From: Rhodospirillaceae bacterium | Lineage (GTDB): Bacteria; Pseudomonadota; Alphaproteobacteria; Rhodospirillales; JABHCV01 | NCBI GenBank assembly: GCA_018662005.1 | Contig: JABJHA010000037.1 | Location: 1-64,000 of the forward strand | Direction: 5' to 3' | Length of the DNA stretch: 64,000 bases | Part shown: in pieces, positions 1 through 8,778 of the stretch | How the letters are laid out: each line of letters opens with the position of its first letter | Position numbering within the stretch: the first letter of the stretch is position 1 | Notes under the pieces: generated by a model | Database searches by the model: none | Told to the model about the DNA's origin: nothing | Seen by the model: the letters and a program-made list of their open reading frames with translations, nothing else | Program-made: the position numbers and the translations under genes

Positions 1-765
1 GAATTGCAGTCCTCGGCCCAGTCGATGACGGCAATTTCCGAAGAAACCTCGACCCAGGCGACGGCGGTGGCCGCGGCTTCCGAAGAAGCCTCGACCAACG
101 TTCAGACGGTAGCCTCGGCAGCCGAAGAACTGTCCTCGTCGATTAGCGAGATCAGCCGTCAGGTTCAACAGTCGACTGAAATCGCAGGCTCTGCGGTGGG
201 TGCCGCCCAAAAGGCCGATGAGATGGTCCAGGGTTTGGCCATGTCGGCCCAGAAAATTGGCGAAGTTGTCGAAATGATCACCGACATCGCCGATCAGACC
301 AACCTGCTGGCCCTCAACGCGACCATTGAAGCGGCCCGCGCCGGTGACGCCGGCAAGGGTTTTGCGGTTGTTGCCTCCGAGGTTAAGAACCTGGCCAACC
401 AAACCGCCAAGGCGACCGAGGAAATCGGTGGTCAGATCAACGGCATCCAGAGCGCCACCCAGGATTCCGTTCAGGCCATTCAGGGCATCACCAAGACCAT
501 CGGCGAGATCAGCGAAATCGCTTCGGCGATTGCGGCGGCGGTCGAAGAACAGGGTGCGGCGACATCTGAAATCGCCCGCAATGTTGAGCAGGCGGCAGCC
601 GGTACCGGCGAGGTATCATCCAACATTCAGGGTGTCACCCAGGCCGCCGGTGAAGCGGGCTCGACGTCCTCGCAGGTGCTCGGTGCGGCCAACGAGCTTT
701 CCGAGCAATCCGAGTTGCTGAAAGTCGAGGTCGACAAGTTCATGGATCAGGTCAGAAAGTCTTGA
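1..765 (+). CDS. Methyl-accepting chemotaxis protein, C-terminal part (5' end outside window)
   Basis: This is the cytoplasmic signalling half of a chemoreceptor, which controls CheA kinase through CheW. The reading frame is open to the first base, so the sensor, membrane and HAMP parts lie upstream of the window. The visible part is a long Ala/Glu/Ser-rich antiparallel coiled coil. Its conserved hairpin tip contains [18 protein letters not shown] followed by [11 protein letters not shown], which is the CheA/CheW contact region. Likely methylation-helix Glu/Gln residues lie on both sides. No C-terminal CheR-docking pentapeptide is seen; the protein ends in a charged [11 protein letters not shown] tail. 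A cheW gene lies close by on the opposite strand, which supports the role. The ligand cannot be inferred from this part. Confidence 0.95.
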   Translation, partial: ELQSSAQSMTAISEETSTQATAVAAASEEASTNVQTVASAAEELSSSISEISRQVQQSTEIAGSAVGAAQKADEMVQGLAMSAQKIGEVVEMITDIADQTNLLALNATIEAARAGDAGKGFAVVASEVKNLANQTAKATEEIGGQINGIQSATQDSVQAIQGITKTIGEISEIASAIAAAVEEQGAATSEIARNVEQAAAGTGEVSSNIQGVTQAAGEAGSTSSQVLGAANELSEQSELLKVEVDKFMDQVRKS

Positions 766-770
766 GCCTG

Positions 771-1082
771 ATGGCCCAGTTATATGACTTTTGCACTTAC
801 CGCACCAACCGCCTGCTAGGATACTTTTCCCGGCAGGCGGCGACGGTGCGCTTGCACTTAAACAGCAACCGCCCTCACCTAACAACCATTGGTCAATGGC
901 TTGATAAGTACAGCAATACCTTAAGGTTATTTAATTTTAAACTGCACGAGCAGCAGTTGGCTTGCCGACAATCCTTAATGTTTAACGAGAAATGTCAGCA
1001 GACTCTTGATCGCCTGGATTTTGAGGAGCTTGTTGAATTTCGGGATTGCCTAGAAAGCCGAATATCGAAGAAACGATCCTGA
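771..1082 (+). CDS. Small hypothetical protein downstream of the chemoreceptor
   Basis: I do not recognise this protein of about 103 residues. It is basic in its N-terminal half (several Arg and His, no signal peptide) and ends with an acidic-then-basic helix, LVEFRDCLESRISKKRS. It contains three scattered Cys and no known catalytic motif. The ATG at 771 is chosen. A TTG at 762 would overlap the receptor stop codon and add three residues; neither start has a clear ribosome-binding site. The gene follows the chemoreceptor almost without a gap, so it is probably co-transcribed and may be a receptor accessory protein. The 3' half of the gene is richer in A+T than its neighbour. Whether it is really expressed is uncertain. 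Confidence 0.55.
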   Translation: MAQLYDFCTYRTNRLLGYFSRQAATVRLHLNSNRPHLTTIGQWLDKYSNTLRLFNFKLHEQQLACRQSLMFNEKCQQTLDRLDFEELVEFRDCLESRISKKRS

Positions 1083-1132
1083 AGGTGTAGGAATTACATC
1101 TGGAGCTCTAAAAAGATAATGGAGCCCTTTTT

Positions 1133-1621
1133 TTATACTTCTTTCATGGTTCCTAGTAATCGCTCCACATCCAGCACCACCATTAACTTGCCTTCAAGCC
1201 GAAAAACACCGCTGGCGAATTCTCGCCATAGTGAATCCAGGGTGCCGGGATTGCTTTCATAAAGGTCGCTGGCAAGGCCGACGACGTCGCCTACCTTATC
1301 GACGAGCAATGTGTAAAGCTCGTGATTATGTTCAATGGTAACGCCCATGCTCTCACTGGGATTTTCCTGTTTGCCCAGACCAAGGCGGACACGCACATCG
1401 ATGACCGTAACAATACGTCCACGCAGATTGATGGAACCTTTTACTTCTGGCGGGGCCAGCGGAACCGAGGCAATGGTCGTTGGCGTCAGAATATCCTGAA
1501 CCTGCAAGACAGGGATGCCGAACATCTGATCCTTTATTGTAAAGGTAACAAAGTTCTCGAGATTGTCTCCGCCGATGGCATCAATATCGTGACCACTCGT
1601 CGTTGCGAGAGCTTGGTTCAT
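1133..1621 (-). CDS. cheW: Chemotaxis coupling protein CheW
   Basis: CheW bridges chemoreceptor tips to the kinase CheA. The 162-residue product matches the single-domain family in length. After about 24 variable residues it has the typical first strand (FVTFTIKDQMFGIPVLQVQDIL), then PEVKGSINLRGRIVTVIDVRVRLGL, the most characteristic CheW stretch, and later LVDKVGDVVGL and a closing VVLDVERLL strand. The ATG at 1621 is preceded by a GGAG site about eight bases away. It is convergent with the receptor and the small gene, so it has its own promoter on the far side. No cheA or cheY is in the window, so the rest of the pathway lies elsewhere. Confidence 0.93.
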   Translation of the reverse strand: MNQALATTSGHDIDAIGGDNLENFVTFTIKDQMFGIPVLQVQDILTPTTIASVPLAPPEVKGSINLRGRIVTVIDVRVRLGLGKQENPSESMGVTIEHNHELYTLLVDKVGDVVGLASDLYESNPGTLDSLWREFASGVFRLEGKLMVVLDVERLLGTMKEV

Positions 1622-1725
1622 TTCACGTCTCCAAAGTCTAAATAAATAAAATCTATCTGTTGGTGATCAATATAGTCGCTTTTTTGTTATTCCCACTCAT
1701 AAAATTTAACATTTATCGATAAATT

Positions 1726-2592
1726 TCAACCACTAACAGTATCAAGCCAGGTTCTGATGGCTTCAATTTGCTCATCTACCATCAATGACGGAGCATGGCC
1801 TGTAGCAGGAAATTCAATTAATTCAGCAGCCGGGCCCCTCTCCAGCATCTGGTGAGCAACGTCGCGTGGCAGGACATCGGATTGCTCGCCTCGCAGGATC
1901 AGAACCGGACAGCTCACTTGCTCCCATAGGGGCCACAGGTCAATGTTCTGAGCCGCCGCCTGCCGGAAAGGAATGGCTATGGCCGGATCATAATGAAGAC
2001 GCCAGGAACCGTCTGTGTTCTCGCGGCCACCATGATGGCACAGGTGATCCCATTGCTCGTCGTTTAAGGGGCCAAAGGTTGAATGGACATTCATTAAATA
2101 GGTTTTCAGGGATTCATAACTCGCAAACGTTTCGTTATGTCCAACGTATTCAGCAATCCGTTTCAGGGCCTCTGCCGGAACAAAGGGGCCGATATCATTG
2201 ATGACCAATGATCTGATCGGTGAATTGGGCTGGGCAGCCAGTGACAGACCGATCAAGCCGCCAAGAGAGGTGCCGACCCAGTCAACCTGCTCAACCCCAA
2301 GACGGGCGATCATCGCGGTCATATCAGACATGTACACAGGAAGAGCGTAATCAGTTGGCTCGCCCAGCCAGTGGCTATGGCCACGGCCCGGTAAATCGGG
2401 ACAAGCGACCCGGCAGTCCGATCCAGCAAGATCGGCAGCGAGAAAGTCAAAATCCCTGCCGTTACGAGTTAGCCCATGGACACAGACAACTGTCCGTTCA
2501 GCGTCTGCACCGCCCCAAAGGGAATAGGCTACACGGTGAAACCCGTGCGGCCCAAGGCTTAGAAAGCCATCTTCTGTATGTTGAACACTCAC
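1726..2592 (-). CDS. Alpha/beta hydrolase
   Basis: This is a serine hydrolase of the alpha/beta fold, 288 residues, probably cytoplasmic because there is no signal peptide. The HG oxyanion motif is at about residue 39 and the nucleophile elbow is GTSLGG, with Ser109. The acid is likely Asp239 in GEQSDVLP and the base His266 in TGHAP, so the catalytic triad is complete. A helical cap lies between about residues 135 and 215. The substrate cannot be read from the sequence; esters, lactones or C-C bonds are all possible in this fold. The start is a GTG with an AAGG about 12 bases upstream. The gene is divergent from the BON lipoprotein gene. Confidence 0.85.
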   Translation of the reverse strand: MSVQHTEDGFLSLGPHGFHRVAYSLWGGADAERTVVCVHGLTRNGRDFDFLAADLAGSDCRVACPDLPGRGHSHWLGEPTDYALPVYMSDMTAMIARLGVEQVDWVGTSLGGLIGLSLAAQPNSPIRSLVINDIGPFVPAEALKRIAEYVGHNETFASYESLKTYLMNVHSTFGPLNDEQWDHLCHHGGRENTDGSWRLHYDPAIAIPFRQAAAQNIDLWPLWEQVSCPVLILRGEQSDVLPRDVAHQMLERGPAAELIEFPATGHAPSLMVDEQIEAIRTWLDTVSG

Positions 2593-2705
2593 TTGAATTT
2601 CGGCCTTTTTGAAACGGTTGATTTGCAGGTCTGTTATTTGCGAACATCAAACATCATTACGGGATTCTATATCTATTTATGCAAGCCGTCCGGGGGAATC
2701 ATACC

Positions 2706-3338
2706 ATGAGCAAAATAAAAATTGCCTTTGCCACAGCAATTCTGTTGGCAAGTTTTTCGCTCAACGCCTGCACACCGACCATTCTGCAGGAAGCCGCCCA
2801 ATCGGCTTTTGAAGACCGTATTACCGAAAACCAAATTACCGATCTTAAAATCGCCAGTTATCTGCTCAAACAACTGATTGAGACAGACAAAAACCTTGCC
2901 CTTGATATCGGCATTGATGTTTGGGAACAACGGCTGTTGCTGACCGGCGGGCTGGATAATACCGAGACCATCAACAAGGTTTTATCGCTGGCCAGCGCCG
3001 ATAGTCGGGTTAAGACCCTGTACAATGAAATCCGCCTTGTTTCGACCAGCGAACGCGACCAGCGTCGCCAACAGGCGGAAAGCCGTGACAGTGCGGAAAG
3101 CGGTGGCGTCCAGCAGACCGTCAATGACTACTGGCTTGAAACAAAGGTCAAGGGGCAGTTGCTTACAGCCAAGGATGTGCATTCGGTCAACTACCGCTGG
3201 CGTTCGGTCATCAATACCATTTACATCATCGGCCGGGCCCGCTCACAAGAAGAGCTGGACACGGTCTTGGCCATTATTCGCGACACCAAGGGCGTCAAAA
3301 ACGTCAAAAGCTTTGTCGAGATCAGGCCGGTATCCTGA
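2706..3338 (+). CDS. BON-domain outer-membrane lipoprotein
   Basis: This is a secreted lipoprotein of 210 residues. It has a type II signal peptide with lipobox LNAC, so the mature protein starts at the Cys near residue 22. Two BON-like modules follow (about 45-110 and 125-205), each with the repeating pattern of conserved small and hydrophobic residues, the second ending DTKGVKNVKSFVEI. Double-BON lipoproteins of the OsmY/DolP type help maintain outer-membrane integrity, and that role is inferred here. The ATG at 2706 is used because GGGGGA lies about eight bases upstream; the TTG at 2679 gives a poorer leader. The CoA-transferase gene begins five bases after its stop codon, so the two are probably co-transcribed. 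Confidence 0.85.
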   Translation: MSKIKIAFATAILLASFSLNACTPTILQEAAQSAFEDRITENQITDLKIASYLLKQLIETDKNLALDIGIDVWEQRLLLTGGLDNTETINKVLSLASADSRVKTLYNEIRLVSTSERDQRRQQAESRDSAESGGVQQTVNDYWLETKVKGQLLTAKDVHSVNYRWRSVINTIYIIGRARSQEELDTVLAIIRDTKGVKNVKSFVEIRPVS

Positions 3339-3342
3339 CAGT

Positions 3343-4500
3343 ATGAAAACAACAGGTCCTTTATCGGGCATTACGGTTATCGACCTGACACGGGTTCTGG
3401 CGGGCCCTTATTGCACCATGGTGCTGGCTGATCTTGGCGCCCGGGTGATTAAGGTGGAAACCCCTGCCGGGGGAGACGACGCCCGCCATTTCGGACCTTT
3501 TATGGGTTCGGACGATGATCAAAAGTCCGCCTATTTCATGTCATTGAACCGGGGCAAGGAAAGCATTGCCCTTAACCTGAAAGATGATGCTGACAAGCTG
3601 GTCTTCGAGCAGCTTTTATCCGAAGCCGACATTCTGGTTGAGAACTATCGTCCGGGAACCATGGAAAAACTCGGTTACGGGTGGGATACGCTCAGCCGGA
3701 CATATCCACGGCTTATTTACGCTGCCGCGTCCGGCTTTGGTCACAGCGGTCCCTACTCAAAGCGCCCGGCTTACGATCTTGTCGTCCAGGGTATGGGCGG
3801 GGTGATGAGTTTGACCGGCCACCCTGATGGCGAACCGACCCGCGTTGGCACCTCAGTTGGCGATATTACGGCAGGTCTGTTCACCACAATCGGCATCAAT
3901 GCAGCACTTTTTCATCGTCAGCAAACGGGCCGGGGTCAAAAAATTGATGTTTCCATGCTTGATTGTCAGGTTGCTATTCTGGAAAACGCCATCGCCCGCT
4001 ACGCTGCCACCGGTGAAGCCCCGGGCCCCATCGGCGCGCGGCATCCGTCGATCACACCTTTTGACGCTTTCAAGGCCTCAGATGGCCACTTGATCATCGC
4101 CGCTGGCAACGACACCCTTTTTGCAAATTTGTGCGAGGTCATCGGTCAGCCTGATTTGGCAAAAAAACCGCTGTTTGAAAGCAATCCATTAAGAACCGAA
4201 CACAATGCAGCCCTGAAAGACGAGTTGGAAAAGGCCCTGAGCGTTAAACCCGTGGCCCAGTGGCTGGATATTCTTGAACAGGCAGGCGTTCCTTCAGGAC
4301 CGATTAACAGTGTCGATCAGGTTCTTGCCGATCAGCAGGTCAATGCCCGGAATATGATTGTCAGCGCCGGTTCGTTAAAAATGGCCGGCAATCCGATCAA
4401 GATGTCAGCTTTTGATGATCCGCCAACCCGCACCCCTGCCCCGGACCTTGACGCGAACAGACAGGCAATCATCGACAACCTGTCAAAAACAGACGATTAA
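3343..4500 (+). CDS. CaiB/BaiF class III CoA-transferase
   Basis: Family III CoA-transferases move CoA between carboxylic acids through an aspartyl-CoA intermediate, and some members racemise 2-methylacyl-CoAs. The 385-residue product opens with LSGITVIDLTRVLAGPYC, the family's N-terminal signature. It contains ENYRPG, the block YDLVVQGMGGVMSLTG, and KIDVSMLD, which carries the likely catalytic Asp. Length is normal for the family. The start is the ATG at 3343, five bases after the lipoprotein stop; an upstream in-frame extension runs through the lipoprotein gene in another frame and is spurious. The 3' end overlaps the convergent methyltransferase gene by four bases. The acyl group handled cannot be told from the sequence. 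Confidence 0.9.
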   Translation: MKTTGPLSGITVIDLTRVLAGPYCTMVLADLGARVIKVETPAGGDDARHFGPFMGSDDDQKSAYFMSLNRGKESIALNLKDDADKLVFEQLLSEADILVENYRPGTMEKLGYGWDTLSRTYPRLIYAAASGFGHSGPYSKRPAYDLVVQGMGGVMSLTGHPDGEPTRVGTSVGDITAGLFTTIGINAALFHRQQTGRGQKIDVSMLDCQVAILENAIARYAATGEAPGPIGARHPSITPFDAFKASDGHLIIAAGNDTLFANLCEVIGQPDLAKKPLFESNPLRTEHNAALKDELEKALSVKPVAQWLDILEQAGVPSGPINSVDQVLADQQVNARNMIVSAGSLKMAGNPIKMSAFDDPPTRTPAPDLDANRQAIIDNLSKTDD

Positions 4501-5285
4501 TTTCGGTAGAGATAGAGCTTCGTTTGCCGGTTGTCGTTCAGCTCAAGCACTTCATCGGCCTGAACGTCCTCAACGTCGAACGAATTACTGATGAACAGGC
4601 TTCCCGGTTCCATTTCCGCCTTCACTTTCTCGTATAAACGGCTCATGGGAACCGGCGACAGGAACGCATAGACGACCTGATAGGCAGACAGGTTCTCTTT
4701 CCAGAAATTTTCCGAACGCATTTCAACATTTTTCAAGCCGCACCACTGCCAGCGAAGCTTTGAAATAAACGCAGGTATGGGGGCAGATTCCATGGACAGT
4801 ATCTGTGCGTCCGGTCTGTTACGGGCCAGATACAGGGCCGTACCGCCAACCCCGCCACCCAGATCAATAATCCGGATGCCTTCTTTTTCAGGCAACACTT
4901 GCGCCAAAGCCGCCCAGGTCGTGGAATTGCTTAGGTAAAGCGGAATTCCGTCGCGGGCGCTGTTCCAATAAATTAAGGCGCACAGGCCAAAAAGCAGCAG
5001 CCAGACAAAGGCGGGGATTTGTAAATGGGCGGAATAAAAAGCGGCAAAGGGAAGCGCCACCTGAACCACAGTCCACCATTTGGCCAAGCCAAAAAATATT
5101 CCGATCGTGGCTGCGACAACACCCTGAACGGCAAAAATAACCGGTAGCGACGGCATCGTGTCGTTAAATGAGGTATAAATTGGGAAAATCACTAAAAACA
5201 GTGAGACAGCTGCCAGGAATTGCGAACCAAACAGCATCACCACTGGCATTTTCAGGAAACTGCGGGCGCTCGACAGGTGTTCCAT
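4497..5285 (-). CDS. Membrane-anchored class I SAM-dependent methyltransferase
   Basis: The 262-residue protein has two parts. Residues about 15-110 hold three or four hydrophobic segments, so the protein sits in the inner membrane. Residues about 125-262 form a Rossmann-type methyltransferase with motif I IIDLGGGVGGTALYLA, an acidic residue at the end of strand 2 (LSMESA), and a later YAFLSPVPM segment at motif IV. The substrate is unknown. The start lies eight bases after the flavin reductase stop, which suggests one transcript with that gene. Its last four bases overlap the convergent CoA-transferase gene. The fusion of membrane helices ahead of a methyltransferase is uncommon and suggests a lipid or membrane-embedded substrate, which is an inference. 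Confidence 0.75.
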   Translation of the reverse strand: MEHLSSARSFLKMPVVMLFGSQFLAAVSLFLVIFPIYTSFNDTMPSLPVIFAVQGVVAATIGIFFGLAKWWTVVQVALPFAAFYSAHLQIPAFVWLLLFGLCALIYWNSARDGIPLYLSNSTTWAALAQVLPEKEGIRIIDLGGGVGGTALYLARNRPDAQILSMESAPIPAFISKLRWQWCGLKNVEMRSENFWKENLSAYQVVYAFLSPVPMSRLYEKVKAEMEPGSLFISNSFDVEDVQADEVLELNDNRQTKLYLYRN

Positions 5286-5293
5286 GGTGGCGA

Positions 5294-5770
5294 TCAGGCT
5301 ATCCGGCCATAGGCACCGTCGAAATAAAGCAAGGGCTTGCCTTCCTCGACTTGTGCGATCCTATTAACCCGCCCGACGATAATCAGGTGATCGCCACCAT
5401 CGTGGACGGCATCGATAATACATTCAAGATTGGCCAGACAACCGCTCAGAATCGGCACCCCCGTATCCCAGGTGTCAAATTCCACTCCTGCGAATCGGTC
5501 CTCAATTTTAGAAGAAAACTTAACCGACAGTTCCTGCTGATCCTCGTCCAGCATATTAAGGGCGAAACCGTCACCTTTGTTAAAGGCATGGATACTGGCC
5601 GTTGACTTGTCCAGACAAAAAAGCACCAGTGGCGGCGCCAGCGACAAGGATGTAAAAGCGTTGACGGTCAGCCCTACGGCAATATTATCCTTGGATTTAC
5701 CGGTTACGACGGTGATACCTGTGGCAAAGCGGCCAAGAACTTTTCGGAATGTTAATTTATCGATGCTCAC
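5294..5770 (-). CDS. Flavin reductase-like protein (FMN-binding split barrel)
   Basis: This 158-residue protein belongs to the small flavin reductase / FMN-binding split-barrel family. Family features are FRKVLGRFATGITVVTG near the start, GLTVNAFTSLSLAPPLVLFCLDKS in the FMN-binding part, LNML in the middle and a C-terminal DHLIIVGRVNRI strand. Such enzymes reduce free FMN or FAD with NAD(P)H, often to supply a partner monooxygenase, but no monooxygenase component is adjacent. The GTG at 5770 is chosen because AGGA lies about nine bases upstream; a GTG at 5824 would add 18 residues with no clear ribosome site. It probably forms an operon with the downstream methyltransferase gene. Confidence 0.85.
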   Translation of the reverse strand: MSIDKLTFRKVLGRFATGITVVTGKSKDNIAVGLTVNAFTSLSLAPPLVLFCLDKSTASIHAFNKGDGFALNMLDEDQQELSVKFSSKIEDRFAGVEFDTWDTGVPILSGCLANLECIIDAVHDGGDHLIIVGRVNRIAQVEEGKPLLYFDGAYGRIA

Positions 5771-5994
5771 GTATTTTTTCCTGATAGAATTACCTTGTGC
5801 GGGTGGGCCATTTTTCTTTACCACAGTATTCGATTGAAAACTGTTCCAGCCATGGGCGAACTTGGTCTATTGTCTGCCAGCAAACAATTGAATGTATAAA
5901 CATATTTTTGAAACTTATAGCCTTCGGACTGCAAATGCGAGAACATCCAGACACGAATAAAAATGAGCAACGGATACCCGGGGGATTCGCCTAA

Positions 5995-6849
5995 ATGTTC
6001 GCAATAATTGGGTATGTTGTCGTTATAGGCAGTGTTATCGGTGTCTACATGGCTGGTGGCGGTCATTTGGACGTGCTTTGGATGCCGTTTGAATTTCTTA
6101 TCATCTTCGGCGGCGCCCTGGGAGCGTTCGTGGCGGGCAATCCCGGTGTATTAAAACGCTCAATTGGGGCATTGGGAACCTTCCTAAAAGGTCCGACATA
6201 CAAGGCTGACGATTATATGGAGCTTATCGGCGTTCTTTATTCGGTCTTCAAACTTGCCAAAAGCAAAGGCGACCTAGCCCTTGAAGCACATGTAGAAAAC
6301 CCCCATGAAAGCGCCCTGTTTCAAAATTTTCCAACCTTTATCGAAGATCACCATGCCGTTGAGTTCCTATGTGATTATTTACGCATGTTGACCCTTGGCA
6401 CGTCGAACGCCCATGAAGTCGCAGAAATCATTGATGTTGAATTAGGCCTGCACCATGATGAAGATCATGCCGTCGCGGGAGCGCTTCAAGGACTAGCCGA
6501 CGCAACCCCGGCATTGGGTATTGTCGCCGCCGTGTTGGGTGTTATCCACACCATGGGGTCGATCACCGAACCGCCCGAAGTTCTGGGCCACCTGATTGGC
6601 GGCGCGCTGGTCGGTACGTTTGCCGGTATCCTTATCGCCTATGGTTTCCTCGCCCCCATCGCCCAATCCGTCGGCTCAAGTTTTGAAGCCGATTCAAAAT
6701 ACCTTAGTTGCATCAAGGCTGGCCTGATAGCCCATATGCAGGGGTATGCACCGCAGGTATCGGTGGAATTCGTCCGTAAAAGTCTTCCCGGAGGCGTGCG
6801 GCCAACGTTTGCCGAAGTCGAAGAAATGATTGGCGAACTACCGAGTTAG
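5995..6849 (+). CDS. motA: Flagellar motor stator protein MotA
   Basis: MotA is the membrane part of the proton-driven stator that turns the flagellar motor. The 284-residue product has two N-terminal membrane helices (FAIIGYVVVIGSVIGVYMAGG and a second with FEFLIIFGGALGAFVAGN). A cytoplasmic region with the charged segment AKSKGDLALEAHVE, which contacts FliG, follows. The last two membrane helices contain TPALGIVAAVLGVIHTMG and GALVGTFAGILIAYGFLAP, the most conserved MotA motifs. The length is that of proton-type MotA. The start has GGGGGA about eight bases upstream. The motB gene follows three bases later, forming the usual motAB operon. Confidence 0.97.
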   Translation: MFAIIGYVVVIGSVIGVYMAGGGHLDVLWMPFEFLIIFGGALGAFVAGNPGVLKRSIGALGTFLKGPTYKADDYMELIGVLYSVFKLAKSKGDLALEAHVENPHESALFQNFPTFIEDHHAVEFLCDYLRMLTLGTSNAHEVAEIIDVELGLHHDEDHAVAGALQGLADATPALGIVAAVLGVIHTMGSITEPPEVLGHLIGGALVGTFAGILIAYGFLAPIAQSVGSSFEADSKYLSCIKAGLIAHMQGYAPQVSVEFVRKSLPGGVRPTFAEVEEMIGELPS

Positions 6850-6852
6850 CAC

Positions 6853-7875
6853 ATGGCAGATCAACAACCCATTATCATCAAGAAAGTCTACAAGTCCGGT
6901 GGTGGACATGGCGGTGGCGCCTGGAAAATCGCTTACGCCGATTTCGTGACCGCGATGATGGCCTTTTTCCTGCTTATGTGGTTGCTCAATTCGGTGACCC
7001 AGGAACAACTCGAAGGCATCGGCAATTACTTCGCACCGTCGACGGCTTCAACAAGTACTTCAGGTAGCGGCGACGTCCTGGCCGGCAAGACGATTGGCGA
7101 GGAAGGTGTCTCCGAACAAGACGCTTCAAGGCCCAGTGTTGTCGTCGATTTGCCACCGCCAAAAATCGGGGCCGCTGACATCAAGGATATCGAGGATGGT
7201 GAGGCTTCGGCCCAACAACTTGAAGAACTGCAAAAACAACAAGAAGAAGCCCAGTTCGACAAAGCCGAAGATGCTCTTAATGAAGCCATTCAGGCCGCGC
7301 CACAGCTCAAACAGCTGGCAGAAAGCCTGATGATCGACAACACCCCTGAAGGCTTGCGCATTCAACTGGTTGATCAGGAGGGGCTGGCGATGTTCCCCAG
7401 TGGCGGATCAGATATGTACCTTCATGCCCAAAAGGTGCTTGAACTTGTCGCCCAGGTGATTTTGGAAATGCCGCAAAACATTGCCATTTCAGGTCATACG
7501 GACGCGGTACCTTTCGTCAGGAACGATGGTTTTAGCAACTGGGAACTGTCAGCTGACCGGGCCAATAATGCCCGCCGGGTCTTAAAAGGATTGGGCGTCG
7601 ATGAAAATAGAGTCGCCCGGGTCGTCGGTCGCGCCGATACCGAACCCCTGATGCCCGATGACCCCAAGAATGCTCGCAACCGCCGCCTGTCCATCGTCCT
7701 TTTGCGCGGCACCGGTATCCAGCCTGTACCCCAGCAAACTCAAGAGAGCACTCAGGAACAACCCGCAGCTTCTACCCCAATCGTCGCACCCATTGCGGCA
7801 CCTGATAACGCTGCTGCGGAAGATGAACAGCCTGAGAGCAGTCCATTGTTTGATGATGAGGAAACTCAGCAATAG
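6853..7875 (+). CDS. motB: Flagellar motor stator protein MotB
   Basis: MotB anchors the stator to peptidoglycan and carries the proton-binding Asp. The 340-residue product starts with a basic, Gly-rich cytoplasmic tail, then a single membrane helix YADFVTAMMAFFLLMWLL. Asp30 corresponds to the essential channel Asp. A Ser/Thr/Gly-rich linker and a short charged coiled coil (about 115-150) lead to an OmpA-like peptidoglycan-binding domain (about 155-285) with SGHTDAVPF and the NWELSADRANNARRVL helix. The C-terminal 50 residues are rich in Gln, Pro, Ala and Glu and look disordered, a longer tail than in the enterobacterial protein. It lies directly behind motA. Confidence 0.96.
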   Translation: MADQQPIIIKKVYKSGGGHGGGAWKIAYADFVTAMMAFFLLMWLLNSVTQEQLEGIGNYFAPSTASTSTSGSGDVLAGKTIGEEGVSEQDASRPSVVVDLPPPKIGAADIKDIEDGEASAQQLEELQKQQEEAQFDKAEDALNEAIQAAPQLKQLAESLMIDNTPEGLRIQLVDQEGLAMFPSGGSDMYLHAQKVLELVAQVILEMPQNIAISGHTDAVPFVRNDGFSNWELSADRANNARRVLKGLGVDENRVARVVGRADTEPLMPDDPKNARNRRLSIVLLRGTGIQPVPQQTQESTQEQPAASTPIVAPIAAPDNAAAEDEQPESSPLFDDEETQQ

Positions 7876-7884
7876 GTCACCGAC

Positions 7885-8643
7885 ATGCGTCATAGCCGCC
7901 TACTGGCCCCGACAAGTGGCACCCATTACTTCTTCACCACCGCCCCTTTGCCTTGCCCGTATTTTGCCGACAGGGTCGAGCGTCGCGTTATAACCGAACT
8001 TGGCGGCGGTCACGCCCAACCCCTGCATGAAACCCTGACTCGCGCCGGATACAGGCGTTCGCACGGCATCGCCTACGCCCCGGCCTGTCCCGGTTGTGAT
8101 GATTGCGTTGCCGTCAGAATTCTCGCCGACCAGTTCACACCTTCACGCACCCAGCGCAAAATACTGTCCCGCAATTCTGAACTTGAAGTGATTGAAGTCG
8201 CCCCCCTCGCTAATGAAGAACAGTTTGCACTGTTTACGACCTATCAAAATTCGCGTCACGCCGGTGGCGACATGGAAAGTATGGATTTTTCCGATTATCA
8301 ATCCCTTGTCGAAGAAAACATCATTGATACGGCGCTGGTCGAATTCCGCCACGAAAACAGACTGGTAGGCGTTATTTTGATCGATAAGCTCAGCGACGGA
8401 TTATCTGCCGTTTACAGCTTCTTCGACACTGACATGGAAACACGCAGAAGCCTTGGTACATATATGATTTTGTGGCTTGCTCAGCACGCCCGTGCACAGG
8501 GGTTACGCTATGTCTATTTGGGCTTCTGGATCGATGGCTGCCGAAAGATGTCTTATAAAACAAGTTTCCAGCCCCTTGAGATGTATTCCTCCAATGGCTG
8601 GCAAGTGCCACAAAGCAAGCAGGATCAAGAGCCTTCAGAATAA
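7885..8643 (+). CDS. bpt: Aspartate/glutamate leucyltransferase (Bpt), N-end rule aminoacyl transferase
   Basis: Bpt transfers leucine from Leu-tRNA to proteins with N-terminal Asp or Glu, marking them for ClpS/ClpAP degradation. The 252-residue product has the usual length and the family cysteines: CPYF near residue 24 and the CPGCDDCVAVR cluster around residue 72, preceded by RRSHGIAYAP. The C-terminal half is a GNAT-like fold with SAVYSFFDTD, GTYMILWLAQHA and a tyrosine-rich YVYLGFWIDGCRKMSYK motif. The ATG lies nine bases behind the motB stop, so it may ride on the motAB transcript although it is not functionally linked. The eukaryotic-type arginyl transferase Ate is related, but the short length fits Bpt. 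Confidence 0.93.
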   Translation: MRHSRLLAPTSGTHYFFTTAPLPCPYFADRVERRVITELGGGHAQPLHETLTRAGYRRSHGIAYAPACPGCDDCVAVRILADQFTPSRTQRKILSRNSELEVIEVAPLANEEQFALFTTYQNSRHAGGDMESMDFSDYQSLVEENIIDTALVEFRHENRLVGVILIDKLSDGLSAVYSFFDTDMETRRSLGTYMILWLAQHARAQGLRYVYLGFWIDGCRKMSYKTSFQPLEMYSSNGWQVPQSKQDQEPSE

Positions 8644-8778
8644 TATAATATGTAAAAAGGTATAAGTTTATTGAAGTGAGCGGCACAATCGGGCATTTTA
8701 AATTCTTAACTTTGGCAAGAACCAAAGCTCGAAGTTTAAAACCAATAATTTGTCAAATTCCAGGGAGGATTTATTTCC

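Noticed and set aside
326-721. Open frame of 131 codons inside the chemoreceptor gene
   Set aside because: It is an Arg/Pro-rich shadow of the receptor coding frame with no ribosome site; the receptor frame has clear family motifs.
1100-1132. Possible terminator between the small gene and cheW (GGAGCTC ... GGAGCCC then seven T)
   Set aside because: The arms pair over only about five bases with a wobble and a long loop; the T run alone is not enough.
2609-2705. Sigma-70 promoter in the divergent region of the hydrolase and BON lipoprotein genes
   Set aside because: TTG- and TATA-like words are present but their spacing (about 24 bases) does not fit, so no promoter is claimed.
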